Positions 8,437 through 15,549 of a stretch of 64,000 bases of DNA are shown here, piece by piece; the stretch's first letter is position 1; every line of letters starts with the position of its first letter. A model generated the notes under the pieces. The model saw nothing but the letters and a program-made list of their open reading frames with translations, searched no databases and was not told where the DNA came from. The stretch is from positions 62,001 to 126,000 of the forward strand of contig JBEPTX010000004.1 in the NCBI GenBank assembly GCA_041691795.1, given 5' to 3'. A program made the translations under genes and the position numbers. This stretch comes from JBEPTX01 sp041691795 (GTDB taxonomy: Bacteria > Patescibacteriota > Saccharimonadia > Saccharimonadales > Saccharimonadaceae).

Positions 8437-8859
8437 ATGTCAAGACGATTTGCTGTCCTTGGACAGCTGTTGTCGGCACTGGGAGAAGGAGAAGATGCAG
8501 TCAGTGACAACGATTTGGAGAAAATTGCCGAATCGGACGAGCTCACTGCTCAACTCAGGGCGTTCATCAAGCAGATTGTCGACGATGATCGTCGAGTGAA
8601 GCAAGAGGAACGTGCAGGCCGGACAAGCATGGAGGCCGTCAAGGTTGACAATCTTGCTGGTCTTGCGGGCCCCGATGTTGTGCTCGACAATGCCATCATC
8701 AAGGTTCTCAAGCAAAATGGTGTCGTGTACGTGCGTGATCTGCTCAGGGTTTCGTACGACTCGCTTCATGCATGGGGCCTCACGAAAGCGCAATCACTGC
8801 AGCTCGAGGAAGTCCTGCGTGAACTTGCACTACACCTTGCACCCCCAGCGTCCGAATGA
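8437..8859 (+). CDS. Stand-alone RNA polymerase alpha-CTD-like protein
   Basis: A 140-residue soluble protein. Residues 1-75 are acidic and helical with no family I recognise. From about residue 80 (LDNAIIKVLKQNGVVYVRDL followed by LHAWGLTKAQSLQLEEVLREL) the pattern matches the helix-hairpin-helix of the RNA polymerase alpha subunit C-terminal domain, where 'L...N.LKR.GI.TV.DL' recurs. It has its own strong promoter, a good Shine-Dalgarno site and two consecutive terminators, so it is a single transcription unit. It may bind UP-element-like DNA or regulators; function is unproven. Confidence 0.6.
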   Translation: MSRRFAVLGQLLSALGEGEDAVSDNDLEKIAESDELTAQLRAFIKQIVDDDRRVKQEERAGRTSMEAVKVDNLAGLAGPDVVLDNAIIKVLKQNGVVYVRDLLRVSYDSLHAWGLTKAQSLQLEEVLRELALHLAPPASE

Positions 8860-8871
8860 GAACACCCGATA

Positions 8872-8936
8872 GGCGAGGTGCACGTCCATACGTTGCACCT
8901 CGCCTTCGGGCAACACCCAACGGGGGTGTTTTTTTA
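8872..8936 (+). terminator. Tandem terminator hairpins
   Basis: An 11-bp GC-rich hairpin (GGCGAGGTGCA / TGCACCTCGCC, 8872-8904) is followed at once by AACACCC / GGGTGTT (8912-8930) with a T-run. Confidence 0.85.
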
Positions 8937-8958
8937 TTTCTGATCACCTTACAACCCC

Positions 8959-8987
8959 TTGCAACCTGTGCAAAACTCTGATACAAT
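8959..8987 (+). promoter_or_regulatory. rpsO promoter
   Basis: TTGCAA (8959-8964) and TACAAT (8982-8987) with a 17-nt spacer. The ATG at 8997 is 9 nt after the -10 and has no Shine-Dalgarno, which implies a leaderless mRNA. Confidence 0.8.
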
Positions 8988-8996
8988 ACGTTCTTG

Positions 8997-9263
8997 ATGA
9001 TTACAGCAGATAACAAAGCAAAGGCAATCAAAGCGACACAAACGCACAAAACCGATGTCGGTAGCCCTCAGGCACAGGCGTCAGTTCTGACCGTTCGTAT
9101 CAAAGAGATTACCACACACCTGCAGACGAACAAGCACGACCATATGGCTCGTCGCGGTCTGATCCAAATGGTTGGCAAGCGCAAAAAGCTCTTGAAATAC
9201 CTGGAATCGAAAGATTTCGAAGCTTACAAGGCAACGGTTGCCGCTCTCGGTCTTCGTAAATAA
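8997..9263 (+). CDS. rpsO: 30S ribosomal protein S15
   Basis: An 88-residue S15 with the family features: HKTDVGSPQAQASVLT in the N-terminal half, LQTNKHDHMARRGLIQMVGKRKKLLKYL in the 16S rRNA-binding helices, and a final YKATVAALGLRK. It nucleates the central domain of the 30S subunit. ATG 8997 is preferred to the TTG one codon earlier because it lies at the expected transcription start. The monocistronic gene ends at its own terminator. Confidence 0.95.
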   Translation: MITADNKAKAIKATQTHKTDVGSPQAQASVLTVRIKEITTHLQTNKHDHMARRGLIQMVGKRKKLLKYLESKDFEAYKATVAALGLRK

Positions 9264-9278
9264 TTACTTCGACTAAAT

Positions 9279-9314
9279 AAAATACCACCGCGAGTTGCGG
9301 TGGTATTTTATTTT
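9279..9314 (+). terminator. rpsO terminator
   Basis: AAAATACCACCGC / GCGGTGGTATTTT forms a 13-bp stem with a 5-nt loop and a T-rich end. Confidence 0.9.
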
Positions 9315-9355
9315 GCTCAGGCTGTTTACTTCTTTTTGGGCTATACTAAAAACAC

Positions 9356-9994
9356 ATGTTACTCGCCAACAAACATCATGATCGCGATCCACTCTGGCAC
9401 ATCCAAGTTGTCCTATTGGGAGTGATCATTTTGCAGCTGCTTTTACCCGAGCAACTCGTCGCATTGCCACGATTTTTGATGCCAGGCTTTGAATTTCTTT
9501 GTCTGATTGCACTCCAAATTACAACGCCAAAACGGGCAGTGTTTGTGTCAAAAGTACGTCGGATCGTTGTGTTCGCACTCGTTGCACTGATTGCTGTCGC
9601 CAATGCGACGTCACTGCAGTTGGTCATTGCCGCACTGATTGGTGCGGACAGGGCAGACGCACCAAGTTTGTTACTATCAGCCGTTGGAATCTATATCACC
9701 AATATTGTCGTATTTGCGATTATTTATTGGGATATGGATGGCGGTGGGCCAGGGCATAGGCGATCTGGTACTGACGATCAAAATGATTTTTTGTACCCAC
9801 AACAGCAGGCAAAGACGCATTGGCAGCCGACATTTGTTGATTACATGTATGTTTCGATTACCAATGCAACGGCATTTAGTCCGACCGACACACTACCGTT
9901 GTCGCGTCGTGCCAAGATGTTAATGGCGATTCAGGCTGTTCTGTCTCTGTTAGTGGTCGCAGTTGTGGCCGCCCGTGCGATCAATATTCTATAG
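9356..9994 (+). CDS. DUF1345-like membrane protein
   Basis: A 212-residue integral membrane protein with four or five hydrophobic segments (about 16-36, 40-58, 66-90, 103-124 and 188-210). The segment FVDYMYVSITNATAFSPTD, followed by SRRAKMLMAIQAVLSLL and a last helix, resembles the end of DUF1345 proteins. It also vaguely resembles a two-TM ion channel pore region, but no K+ selectivity signature is present. A TATACT box lies 8 nt before the ATG, so it is probably leaderless. Its role is unknown. Confidence 0.6.
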   Translation: MLLANKHHDRDPLWHIQVVLLGVIILQLLLPEQLVALPRFLMPGFEFLCLIALQITTPKRAVFVSKVRRIVVFALVALIAVANATSLQLVIAALIGADRADAPSLLLSAVGIYITNIVVFAIIYWDMDGGGPGHRRSGTDDQNDFLYPQQQAKTHWQPTFVDYMYVSITNATAFSPTDTLPLSRRAKMLMAIQAVLSLLVVAVVAARAINIL

Positions 9995-10012
9995 TCATTA
10001 GATGACACATTA

Positions 10013-10041
10013 TTGACTTTTTACCAATAATTTGGTATAAT
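10013..10041 (+). promoter_or_regulatory. Promoter of the 115-residue protein
   Basis: TTGACT (10013-10018) and TATAAT (10036-10041) with a 17-nt spacer, 31 nt before the ATG. Confidence 0.8.
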
Positions 10042-10072
10042 GATGTTGTAACAATGAAAGTGAGACGACACC

Positions 10073-10420
10073 ATGTCACACGAGACTATAGCTTTCAAAG
10101 AATCAACACAAAAAATAGTATCAAATGAAACAAATCTAGATGACGCTGACCAAGGTGCCGAAGCATTGGAATTCTATATTGATGCCCGCAAGAAAGTTGC
10201 GCATCGTGCAGTAGGCGAAATGGTAGCACTTCATGATGATATGCAGCGAGATATCGATTTACTGGCCAACCCAAATACAGAATTAACACTTGTGAATGGA
10301 TTGTTATCTGTCACTTCAGCTGCGGCCGAACTTGTCGTCAGTAGTGAACCCGATATGGATGCTGCCGATGACGTCGAAAAAGACGAAGAAGAAGCTCTTG
10401 CCAAGTTACGACACGAATAA
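10073..10420 (+). CDS. Hypothetical acidic protein, 115 residues
   Basis: I do not recognise a family. It is a small, acidic, probably all-helical protein with no membrane segment. Residues 20-70 contain a regular heptad-like pattern (ALEFYIDARKKVAHRAVGEMVALHDDMQRDIDLL), and the C-terminus is a run of Asp and Glu (DDVEKDEEEALAKL). The strong consensus promoter suggests it is well expressed. It sits upstream of pnp, which has further -10 boxes of its own. Confidence 0.6.
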   Translation: MSHETIAFKESTQKIVSNETNLDDADQGAEALEFYIDARKKVAHRAVGEMVALHDDMQRDIDLLANPNTELTLVNGLLSVTSAAAELVVSSEPDMDAADDVEKDEEEALAKLRHE

Positions 10421-10422
10421 GG

Positions 10423-10541
10423 TATAATAGACACACACTCACAGCGACGTAAGTGGTGGATACAGGTATTCTCGATTTCGAGAAACTCTGCACCCGTTAC
10501 TTATTCGTATAATAGCGAGTGATTAAAAAGAAGGAGACATC
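10423..10541 (+). promoter_or_regulatory. pnp leader with two -10 boxes and a hairpin
   Basis: TATAAT occurs at 10423-10428 and at 10508-10513. Between them is a short TCTCG/CGAGA hairpin near 10470-10485. GAAGGAGA at about 10530-10537 is a good Shine-Dalgarno for pnp. Autoregulated pnp leaders are known elsewhere, but nothing here proves it. Confidence 0.5.
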
Positions 10542-12656
10542 ATGTCTGTTATTAACCCTTATGGCAAGGATATTATCAAAGTGAGCACGCAACTTGCGGG
10601 CAAAGAATTAACATTGGAAGTTAACCGCGTTGGGTTCCGTACGACCGCCAGCGTGCTGGTGACCTACGGCGATACAGTTGTTCTGGGAACAGCAATGGTT
10701 GGTTCACGACCGGTTGTGCTTGATTATTTCCCACTGTCTATCGATTATGAAGAAAAGTTTTATGCAGCTGGCAAGATCAGCGGCAGCCGTTTCATCAAAC
10801 GTGAAGGCCGTCCAAGCGACGAAGCGATCTTGATCGGTCGTTTGATCGATCGCCCAATTCGTCCGTTGTTTCCAAAAGGCTACCGCCAAGAAGTTCAAGT
10901 TGTTGCCAGTGTCCTATCAATGGATCCAAACTTCCGCCCTGATATGGTTGCGATGATTGCAGCCAGCAGCGCGCTGATGCTCACAGGCACACCATTCGAT
11001 GGCCCTGTTGCTGGACTGCGTGTTGGTCAGGTAAACGGCGAGTTCAAGGCATTTTTGACCCCAGAAGAACGCGAAGCAAGCGACCTCGATATTGTTGTCG
11101 CTGGTATCGAAAGCGGTATTACAATGGTAGAAGCTGGCGCCAATGAAGTCAGCGAACAATTGGTTGGCGATGCGCTGGACTGGGCATTCGAACAGTACCA
11201 GCCTGCGATCAAATTGCAGCAAGAATTGGCTGCGAAAATCGCACCAGTTGCCCAAGAATTTAAACTTATTTTGCCAAACGAAGACATTCAAAAAGCAGTC
11301 GACGAGTGGGTTGATGGCAAATTGGGTGAGGCACTTCACAAACCATACGCTGAGCGAAATGAATTGGTCAGTACGCTGCGATGGGCATTCCACGAAGAAC
11401 TGGCCGAAAAACACGGCGAAGAATATGCTGCCCTGCACGATGAATACGACGAAGCGTTCACCAGTGCGCTGCACAAAGATGTGCGCAAAGGTATTATCGC
11501 CCTTAAAACTCGTCCTGATGGTCGAAAACTAGACGAAATCCGCCCACTTTCATCCGAAGTAGGTGTGTTGCCGCGAACTCATGGTTCGTCGATTTTCACC
11601 CGTGGAATGACACAAGGTTTGAATATTATTACACTTGCGCCACTTAGTTACGCGCAGATGGTTGATACGATGGAGCAAAACGATTACGAACGTCGTTACA
11701 TGCACCATTACAATGCACCTGGCTACACCGTTGGTGAAGTTCGTCGTCTGGGATCTGCTGGTCGTCGCGAAATCGGCCATGGCTATTTGGCTGAACGTGC
11801 CGTCATGCCAATGCTTCCAACAGAGGAGGAATTCCCATATGCAATTCGTAGCGTGACGGAAATCATGTCACAAAACGGTTCGACATCGATGGCTGCAACC
11901 TGTAGTTCAGTCCTTGCGCTGATGGATGCCGGTGTGCCACTAAAACGCCCTGTATCTGGTATTGCGATGGGTCTGATGATGGACGGCGATACGCCATATG
12001 TTCTGTCTGATATTGCTGATGCCGAAGATTTTGCTGGTGATATGGACTTCAAGGTGACTGGTACAACAGAGGGAATCACGGCGATTCAGATGGACATGAA
12101 AGTTCATGGACTACCTGTTGAAATCTTGCGTCAAGCGCTCGAGAAATCAAAGCCCGGTCGTGCACATATCTTGGAACACATGTTAACGACACTGGCTGCG
12201 CCACGTGAAGCATTGTCGCCATACGCACCACGTATCGAAAAGATCAAAATCAACCCTGACAAGATCGGTGCCGTTATTGGCAAGGGTGGGGAAGTCATCA
12301 ACAAGATTACTGCCGAAACTGGTGCCATGATCGACATCAAAGACGATGGACTCATCACCGTTGCTGGCCAAGACGCCGCTGGTATCGCCAGGGCAATCGA
12401 ATGGATCAAGGGTCTGACCGAAGAACCAGAAGTCGGCAAGATTTACGAAGGCAAAGTCGTTACTATCAAAGACTTCGGTGCATTCGTAAACATCATGCCA
12501 GGACTCGACGGCATGGTACATATTAGCCAGCTATCCAACGAACGCGTTGAACGAGTTGAAGATGTACTAACAGAGGGTCAAATCGTCAAAGTCAAACTGA
12601 CTGGTATCGACGAACGCGGACGACTAAGTCTGTCAATCAAAGACGCCCAGCAATAA
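10542..12656 (+). CDS. pnp: Polynucleotide phosphorylase
   Basis: A 704-residue PNPase that degrades RNA 3' to 5' with phosphate, releasing nucleoside diphosphates. Domains in order: RNase PH-like 1 (about 10-145), a linking helical domain, RNase PH-like 2 (about 320-545, with FTRGMTQGL and GSTSMAATCSS), a KH domain (around 560-615, IGKGGEVINKI) and a C-terminal S1 domain (about 625-700, GKVVTIKDFGAFVNIMPG). Length and order match the family. It has its own leader and stands close to two RNase J genes, so this area carries much of the RNA decay machinery. Confidence 0.96.
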   Translation: MSVINPYGKDIIKVSTQLAGKELTLEVNRVGFRTTASVLVTYGDTVVLGTAMVGSRPVVLDYFPLSIDYEEKFYAAGKISGSRFIKREGRPSDEAILIGRLIDRPIRPLFPKGYRQEVQVVASVLSMDPNFRPDMVAMIAASSALMLTGTPFDGPVAGLRVGQVNGEFKAFLTPEEREASDLDIVVAGIESGITMVEAGANEVSEQLVGDALDWAFEQYQPAIKLQQELAAKIAPVAQEFKLILPNEDIQKAVDEWVDGKLGEALHKPYAERNELVSTLRWAFHEELAEKHGEEYAALHDEYDEAFTSALHKDVRKGIIALKTRPDGRKLDEIRPLSSEVGVLPRTHGSSIFTRGMTQGLNIITLAPLSYAQMVDTMEQNDYERRYMHHYNAPGYTVGEVRRLGSAGRREIGHGYLAERAVMPMLPTEEEFPYAIRSVTEIMSQNGSTSMAATCSSVLALMDAGVPLKRPVSGIAMGLMMDGDTPYVLSDIADAEDFAGDMDFKVTGTTEGITAIQMDMKVHGLPVEILRQALEKSKPGRAHILEHMLTTLAAPREALSPYAPRIEKIKINPDKIGAVIGKGGEVINKITAETGAMIDIKDDGLITVAGQDAAGIARAIEWIKGLTEEPEVGKIYEGKVVTIKDFGAFVNIMPGLDGMVHISQLSNERVERVEDVLTEGQIVKVKLTGIDERGRLSLSIKDAQQ

Positions 12657-12669
12657 AAAGTTGCTATTT

Positions 12670-12705
12670 CAAGCGAAGTATGCTATTATAGACATACTTC
12701 GCTTG
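12670..12705 (+). terminator. Perfect 13-bp inverted repeat after pnp
   Basis: CAAGCGAAGTATG / CATACTTCGCTTG with a 10-nt loop. There is no T-run, so it may protect the 3' end or act as a U-less terminator. Confidence 0.5.
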
Positions 12706-12840
12706 AACAAGCAGACCTTACAATTTATTTCTTGAACAAATCACAGTAGCTATTTTTGCTTTTGAAATTTGGCCAAGAACTATCTTGTTCAATCTTATAT
12801 AAAACTATTATTTTGAGGATCTCGATCTCAATTTGCTTTA

Positions 12841-12922
12841 TTGTCATTCCAGACTTGATCTGGAATCCAGTGAATATGAATTTATTATTACTGGATTCTT
12901 CGGTCAAGCCGGAGAATGACAA
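12841..12922. repeat. Imperfect palindromic dispersed-repeat-like element
   Basis: The outer arms TTGTCATTC and GAATGACAA and the inner GAATCCAGT / ACTGGATTC pair around CTTGATC / GGTCAAG blocks. The 82-bp palindrome lies in the 300-bp gap before rnj1. Related palindromes (TCATTCC...CTTGA...GGAATCCAG) are familiar dispersed repeats in many bacteria. Short frames across it are artefacts. The rest of the gap (12706-12840) is AT-rich with several CTTGAACAA / TTGTTCAA words and no gene. Confidence 0.65.
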
Positions 12923-12955
12923 GTAGCAGAGACGAATCCCCGAATAGGAGAAAAA

Positions 12956-14797
12956 ATGAAACAAAATACAACCCAAGAACAACGCCGCAAAATGGACACG
13001 GTCGAGAGATCAGTCCGTCGGCACCGCACGACAAAGGCAAAAACTTTGCCTGTCGGAAAGGGAAAATTACGCATCGTGCCACTAGGTGGCCAGAACGGTA
13101 TTGGTGAGAAAAACATGATTGTCGTTGAATACGAAAATGACGCACTGATACTAGATTGTGGGTTCGAACTGGGGATTGATTTGCCTGGTATTAACTTTGC
13201 AATTCCTGTGACCGAATATCTGGAATCAATCAAACACAAACTGCGCGGCTATGTGATTAGTCACGGCCATATGGATCACATTGGTGCACTTGTGCATGTG
13301 ATGCCACTGTATCCAGCGCCAGTATTTGGCAGTCGATTTACAATCGGTATGATCGAAACACAATTCGAAAAAGCAAGCGAAAATGGACTAAAGTTTAGTC
13401 CCGAAACCAACGTCATGAACATGGATGCGCACGAACGTGTGACTTTAGGAAGTATGACGGTCGAACTGGTTCGGGTGACACACTCGATCCCAGAATCATC
13501 AACAATTGTTGTTGATACACCGGTTGGACGGATTATAAATACCGGTGACTATCGGTTGGATCCAGAACCACTCGATAGTTTGCCGAGCGATATTGCACGG
13601 CTGAAACAGCTGGGTGATGAAGGCGTGCTGCTACTGATGAGTGAAAGCACGAACGCCACTGCGCAGGGACGAACACCGACCGAACACACGCTCGAAAAGA
13701 GCTTTCATGACATTATGAACCAGGCAAAAGGTCGTGTTTTTGCAGCGGTTTTTTCGACCAATATGAACCGGGTGCAAATGATTATTAATGCCGCCCATGC
13801 AAATGATCGCAAAGTAGCATTTGATGGCCGCAGTATGATTGCGACGGCCGAATTGGCGGTACGTCTAGGTAATTTAAAAGTCCCTAAAGGGACATTAGTC
13901 GCGATGCGCGAAACGGTCAGTGTGCCTGACAAAAACCTCGTCGTTATTTGTACAGGTGGTCAGGGCGAACCAGGTGCAGCAATGAGCCGCATGTCGGCCG
14001 GGGAACATCAATATATTAAATTAAAAGCCGGTGACAGTGTAATTATCAGCAGCACGCCAATCCCTGGCAATGAACGTAGTTACCAACAAGTAGGTAATGA
14101 TCTGGCACTACTGGGCGTGAAACAATTCCGTCATCCTACCCACGAAATTGATGGGTGTGGACCACTCCACGTATCGGGCCATGGTAATCGTGAGGAGTCT
14201 GCCGAGATGATCAAACTGACTCGCCCAAACTACCTGATGCCGATTTATGGTGGTGCGATGAACCGTGCCTATCACCGCCAGGTCGGGCTACAGACAGGGT
14301 TGAAATCGGACAACATTCTGATGGTCGAAAACGGCCAGGTGATTGAAATTGGCAAAACCGTAGCTCCGAAAATTGTCGGAAAGGTAACGTCCGGTTCACT
14401 GTTGGTTGATCAAACAGGCAGTGTCGTACCAGAGATTGTTACCAAAGATCGACTGTTGCTGCGCGATGATGGATTTATGGTTGTGATGGCGACGATCGAT
14501 CGTCGGAGCGGTCAATTATTAGCGAGTCCAGATATTATTACACGGGGAGCGATATCGATCCGTGATAATACAATCATTGTCGATACGCTACGGACAGCAA
14601 TCAAACAGCAACTGTTAAGTTTGCGAAAATCCCGAGCAAGTATTGATACGATCAAACAATCGCTGCGGGACGTGACGACAAAATATATTTATCAACGAAC
14701 GAAACAAACTCCAATGATTATTACCGTTGTTAATGTTGTGGGTGCAAATGGGCAAACAAACGTTGTCCAAAAACCTGTGGCCGATGTCCACGCATAG
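12956..14797 (+). CDS. rnj: Ribonuclease J (paralogue 1)
   Basis: A 613-residue metallo-beta-lactamase/beta-CASP nuclease. Metal ligands are visible as H103-x-H105-x-D107-H108, a later THSIPES His, GDYRLD Asp and the HVSGHG motif. Residues 1-35 are a basic extension. Family members are 5'-3' exo- and endonucleases that process rRNA and decay mRNA. AGGAG at 12947 gives a good ribosome binding site, and the ATG at 12956 is well spaced from it. Only 15 nt separate it from the DNA glycosylase gene, which has its own -10. Confidence 0.93.
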   Translation: MKQNTTQEQRRKMDTVERSVRRHRTTKAKTLPVGKGKLRIVPLGGQNGIGEKNMIVVEYENDALILDCGFELGIDLPGINFAIPVTEYLESIKHKLRGYVISHGHMDHIGALVHVMPLYPAPVFGSRFTIGMIETQFEKASENGLKFSPETNVMNMDAHERVTLGSMTVELVRVTHSIPESSTIVVDTPVGRIINTGDYRLDPEPLDSLPSDIARLKQLGDEGVLLLMSESTNATAQGRTPTEHTLEKSFHDIMNQAKGRVFAAVFSTNMNRVQMIINAAHANDRKVAFDGRSMIATAELAVRLGNLKVPKGTLVAMRETVSVPDKNLVVICTGGQGEPGAAMSRMSAGEHQYIKLKAGDSVIISSTPIPGNERSYQQVGNDLALLGVKQFRHPTHEIDGCGPLHVSGHGNREESAEMIKLTRPNYLMPIYGGAMNRAYHRQVGLQTGLKSDNILMVENGQVIEIGKTVAPKIVGKVTSGSLLVDQTGSVVPEIVTKDRLLLRDDGFMVVMATIDRRSGQLLASPDIITRGAISIRDNTIIVDTLRTAIKQQLLSLRKSRASIDTIKQSLRDVTTKYIYQRTKQTPMIITVVNVVGANGQTNVVQKPVADVHA

Positions 14798-14812
14798 CTA
14801 TATACTAGCTAT

Positions 14813-15397
14813 ATGACAGAGTCGCTATCAAAACAGCAACAACTCGACGAAGTGCGGCAAAAGATTCTGGACAACAATGTGTGTCCAGAATTGGCTGCGC
14901 AGGCAACGAACCTGGTAATGGGTGATGGCAATATTGATGCCGATATTGTATTTATTGGTGAGGCGCCGGGCAAGAACGAGGATGAACAAGGATTGCCGTT
15001 TGTAGGCGCTGCTGGCAAGTTCCTCAACGAGATGCTGGCACAAGCTGGCATGGAACGATCGGATGTGTTCATCACGAATATCGTCAAATATCGTCCACCC
15101 AATAACCGCGATCCCGAACCCGAGGAAAAGAAGGCTTTTTGGCCGTATTCACTGAAACAATTGCAAATTATCCAGCCCAAAGTCGTGATTACGTTGGGCA
15201 GACATAGCATGGAATATTTCTTGCCAGATATGAAGATCAGCCAAATTCATGGCCAACCAAAACGAATTAAATTTGGTGATGACCATCTGGTTATTGTGCC
15301 GCTATATCACCCGGCTGCCGCGCTGTATAACGGGAGTATGCGCCAGACTTTAATTGATGATTTCTTGTTAGTCCCAGAGATAATAAAAAAGCTCTAA
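14813..15397 (+). CDS. Family 4-type uracil-DNA glycosylase lacking Fe-S cysteines
   Basis: A 194-residue UDG. Motif A is GEAPG (49-53), then GLPFVGAAGKFL, ITNIVKYRPPNNRDPEPEE and LYHPAAAL for the HPxxxL motif. The family removes uracil from DNA and normally binds a 4Fe-4S cluster with four Cys. Here three of those positions are N21, Y93 (KYRPP instead of KCRPP) and F109, and only C24 remains. The fold-defining motifs are intact, so the enzyme probably works without a cluster. A TATACT box 6 nt before the ATG suggests leaderless expression. Confidence 0.85.
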   Translation: MTESLSKQQQLDEVRQKILDNNVCPELAAQATNLVMGDGNIDADIVFIGEAPGKNEDEQGLPFVGAAGKFLNEMLAQAGMERSDVFITNIVKYRPPNNRDPEPEEKKAFWPYSLKQLQIIQPKVVITLGRHSMEYFLPDMKISQIHGQPKRIKFGDDHLVIVPLYHPAAALYNGSMRQTLIDDFLLVPEIIKKL

Positions 15398-15549
15398 ACT
15401 TGCCAAAACAGCGTAAGTTTGCTACCATATGGATACTTACAAAGAGGGCAATAGACCGATTATTGACCAAATAACCCCTCTACTCGTATTTATTTTGAAA
15501 TATTATTTATTCTGTTCCTAGAGAAAGAAAAAAGGAGAATTAACAATTT
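15398..15549 (+). promoter_or_regulatory. rnj2 leader region
   Basis: 152-nt gap with short direct and inverted words (ACTTGCCAA, GTAAGTTTGC, ATACTTAC) and an AAAAGGAG Shine-Dalgarno at about 15531-15538. No gene is seen. Confidence 0.4.

Noticed and set aside
12725..13145. Two minus-strand frames ending in VILRLDRRIQ-like peptides
   Set aside because: They come from the palindromic repeat and the antisense of rnj1, a known annotation artefact.
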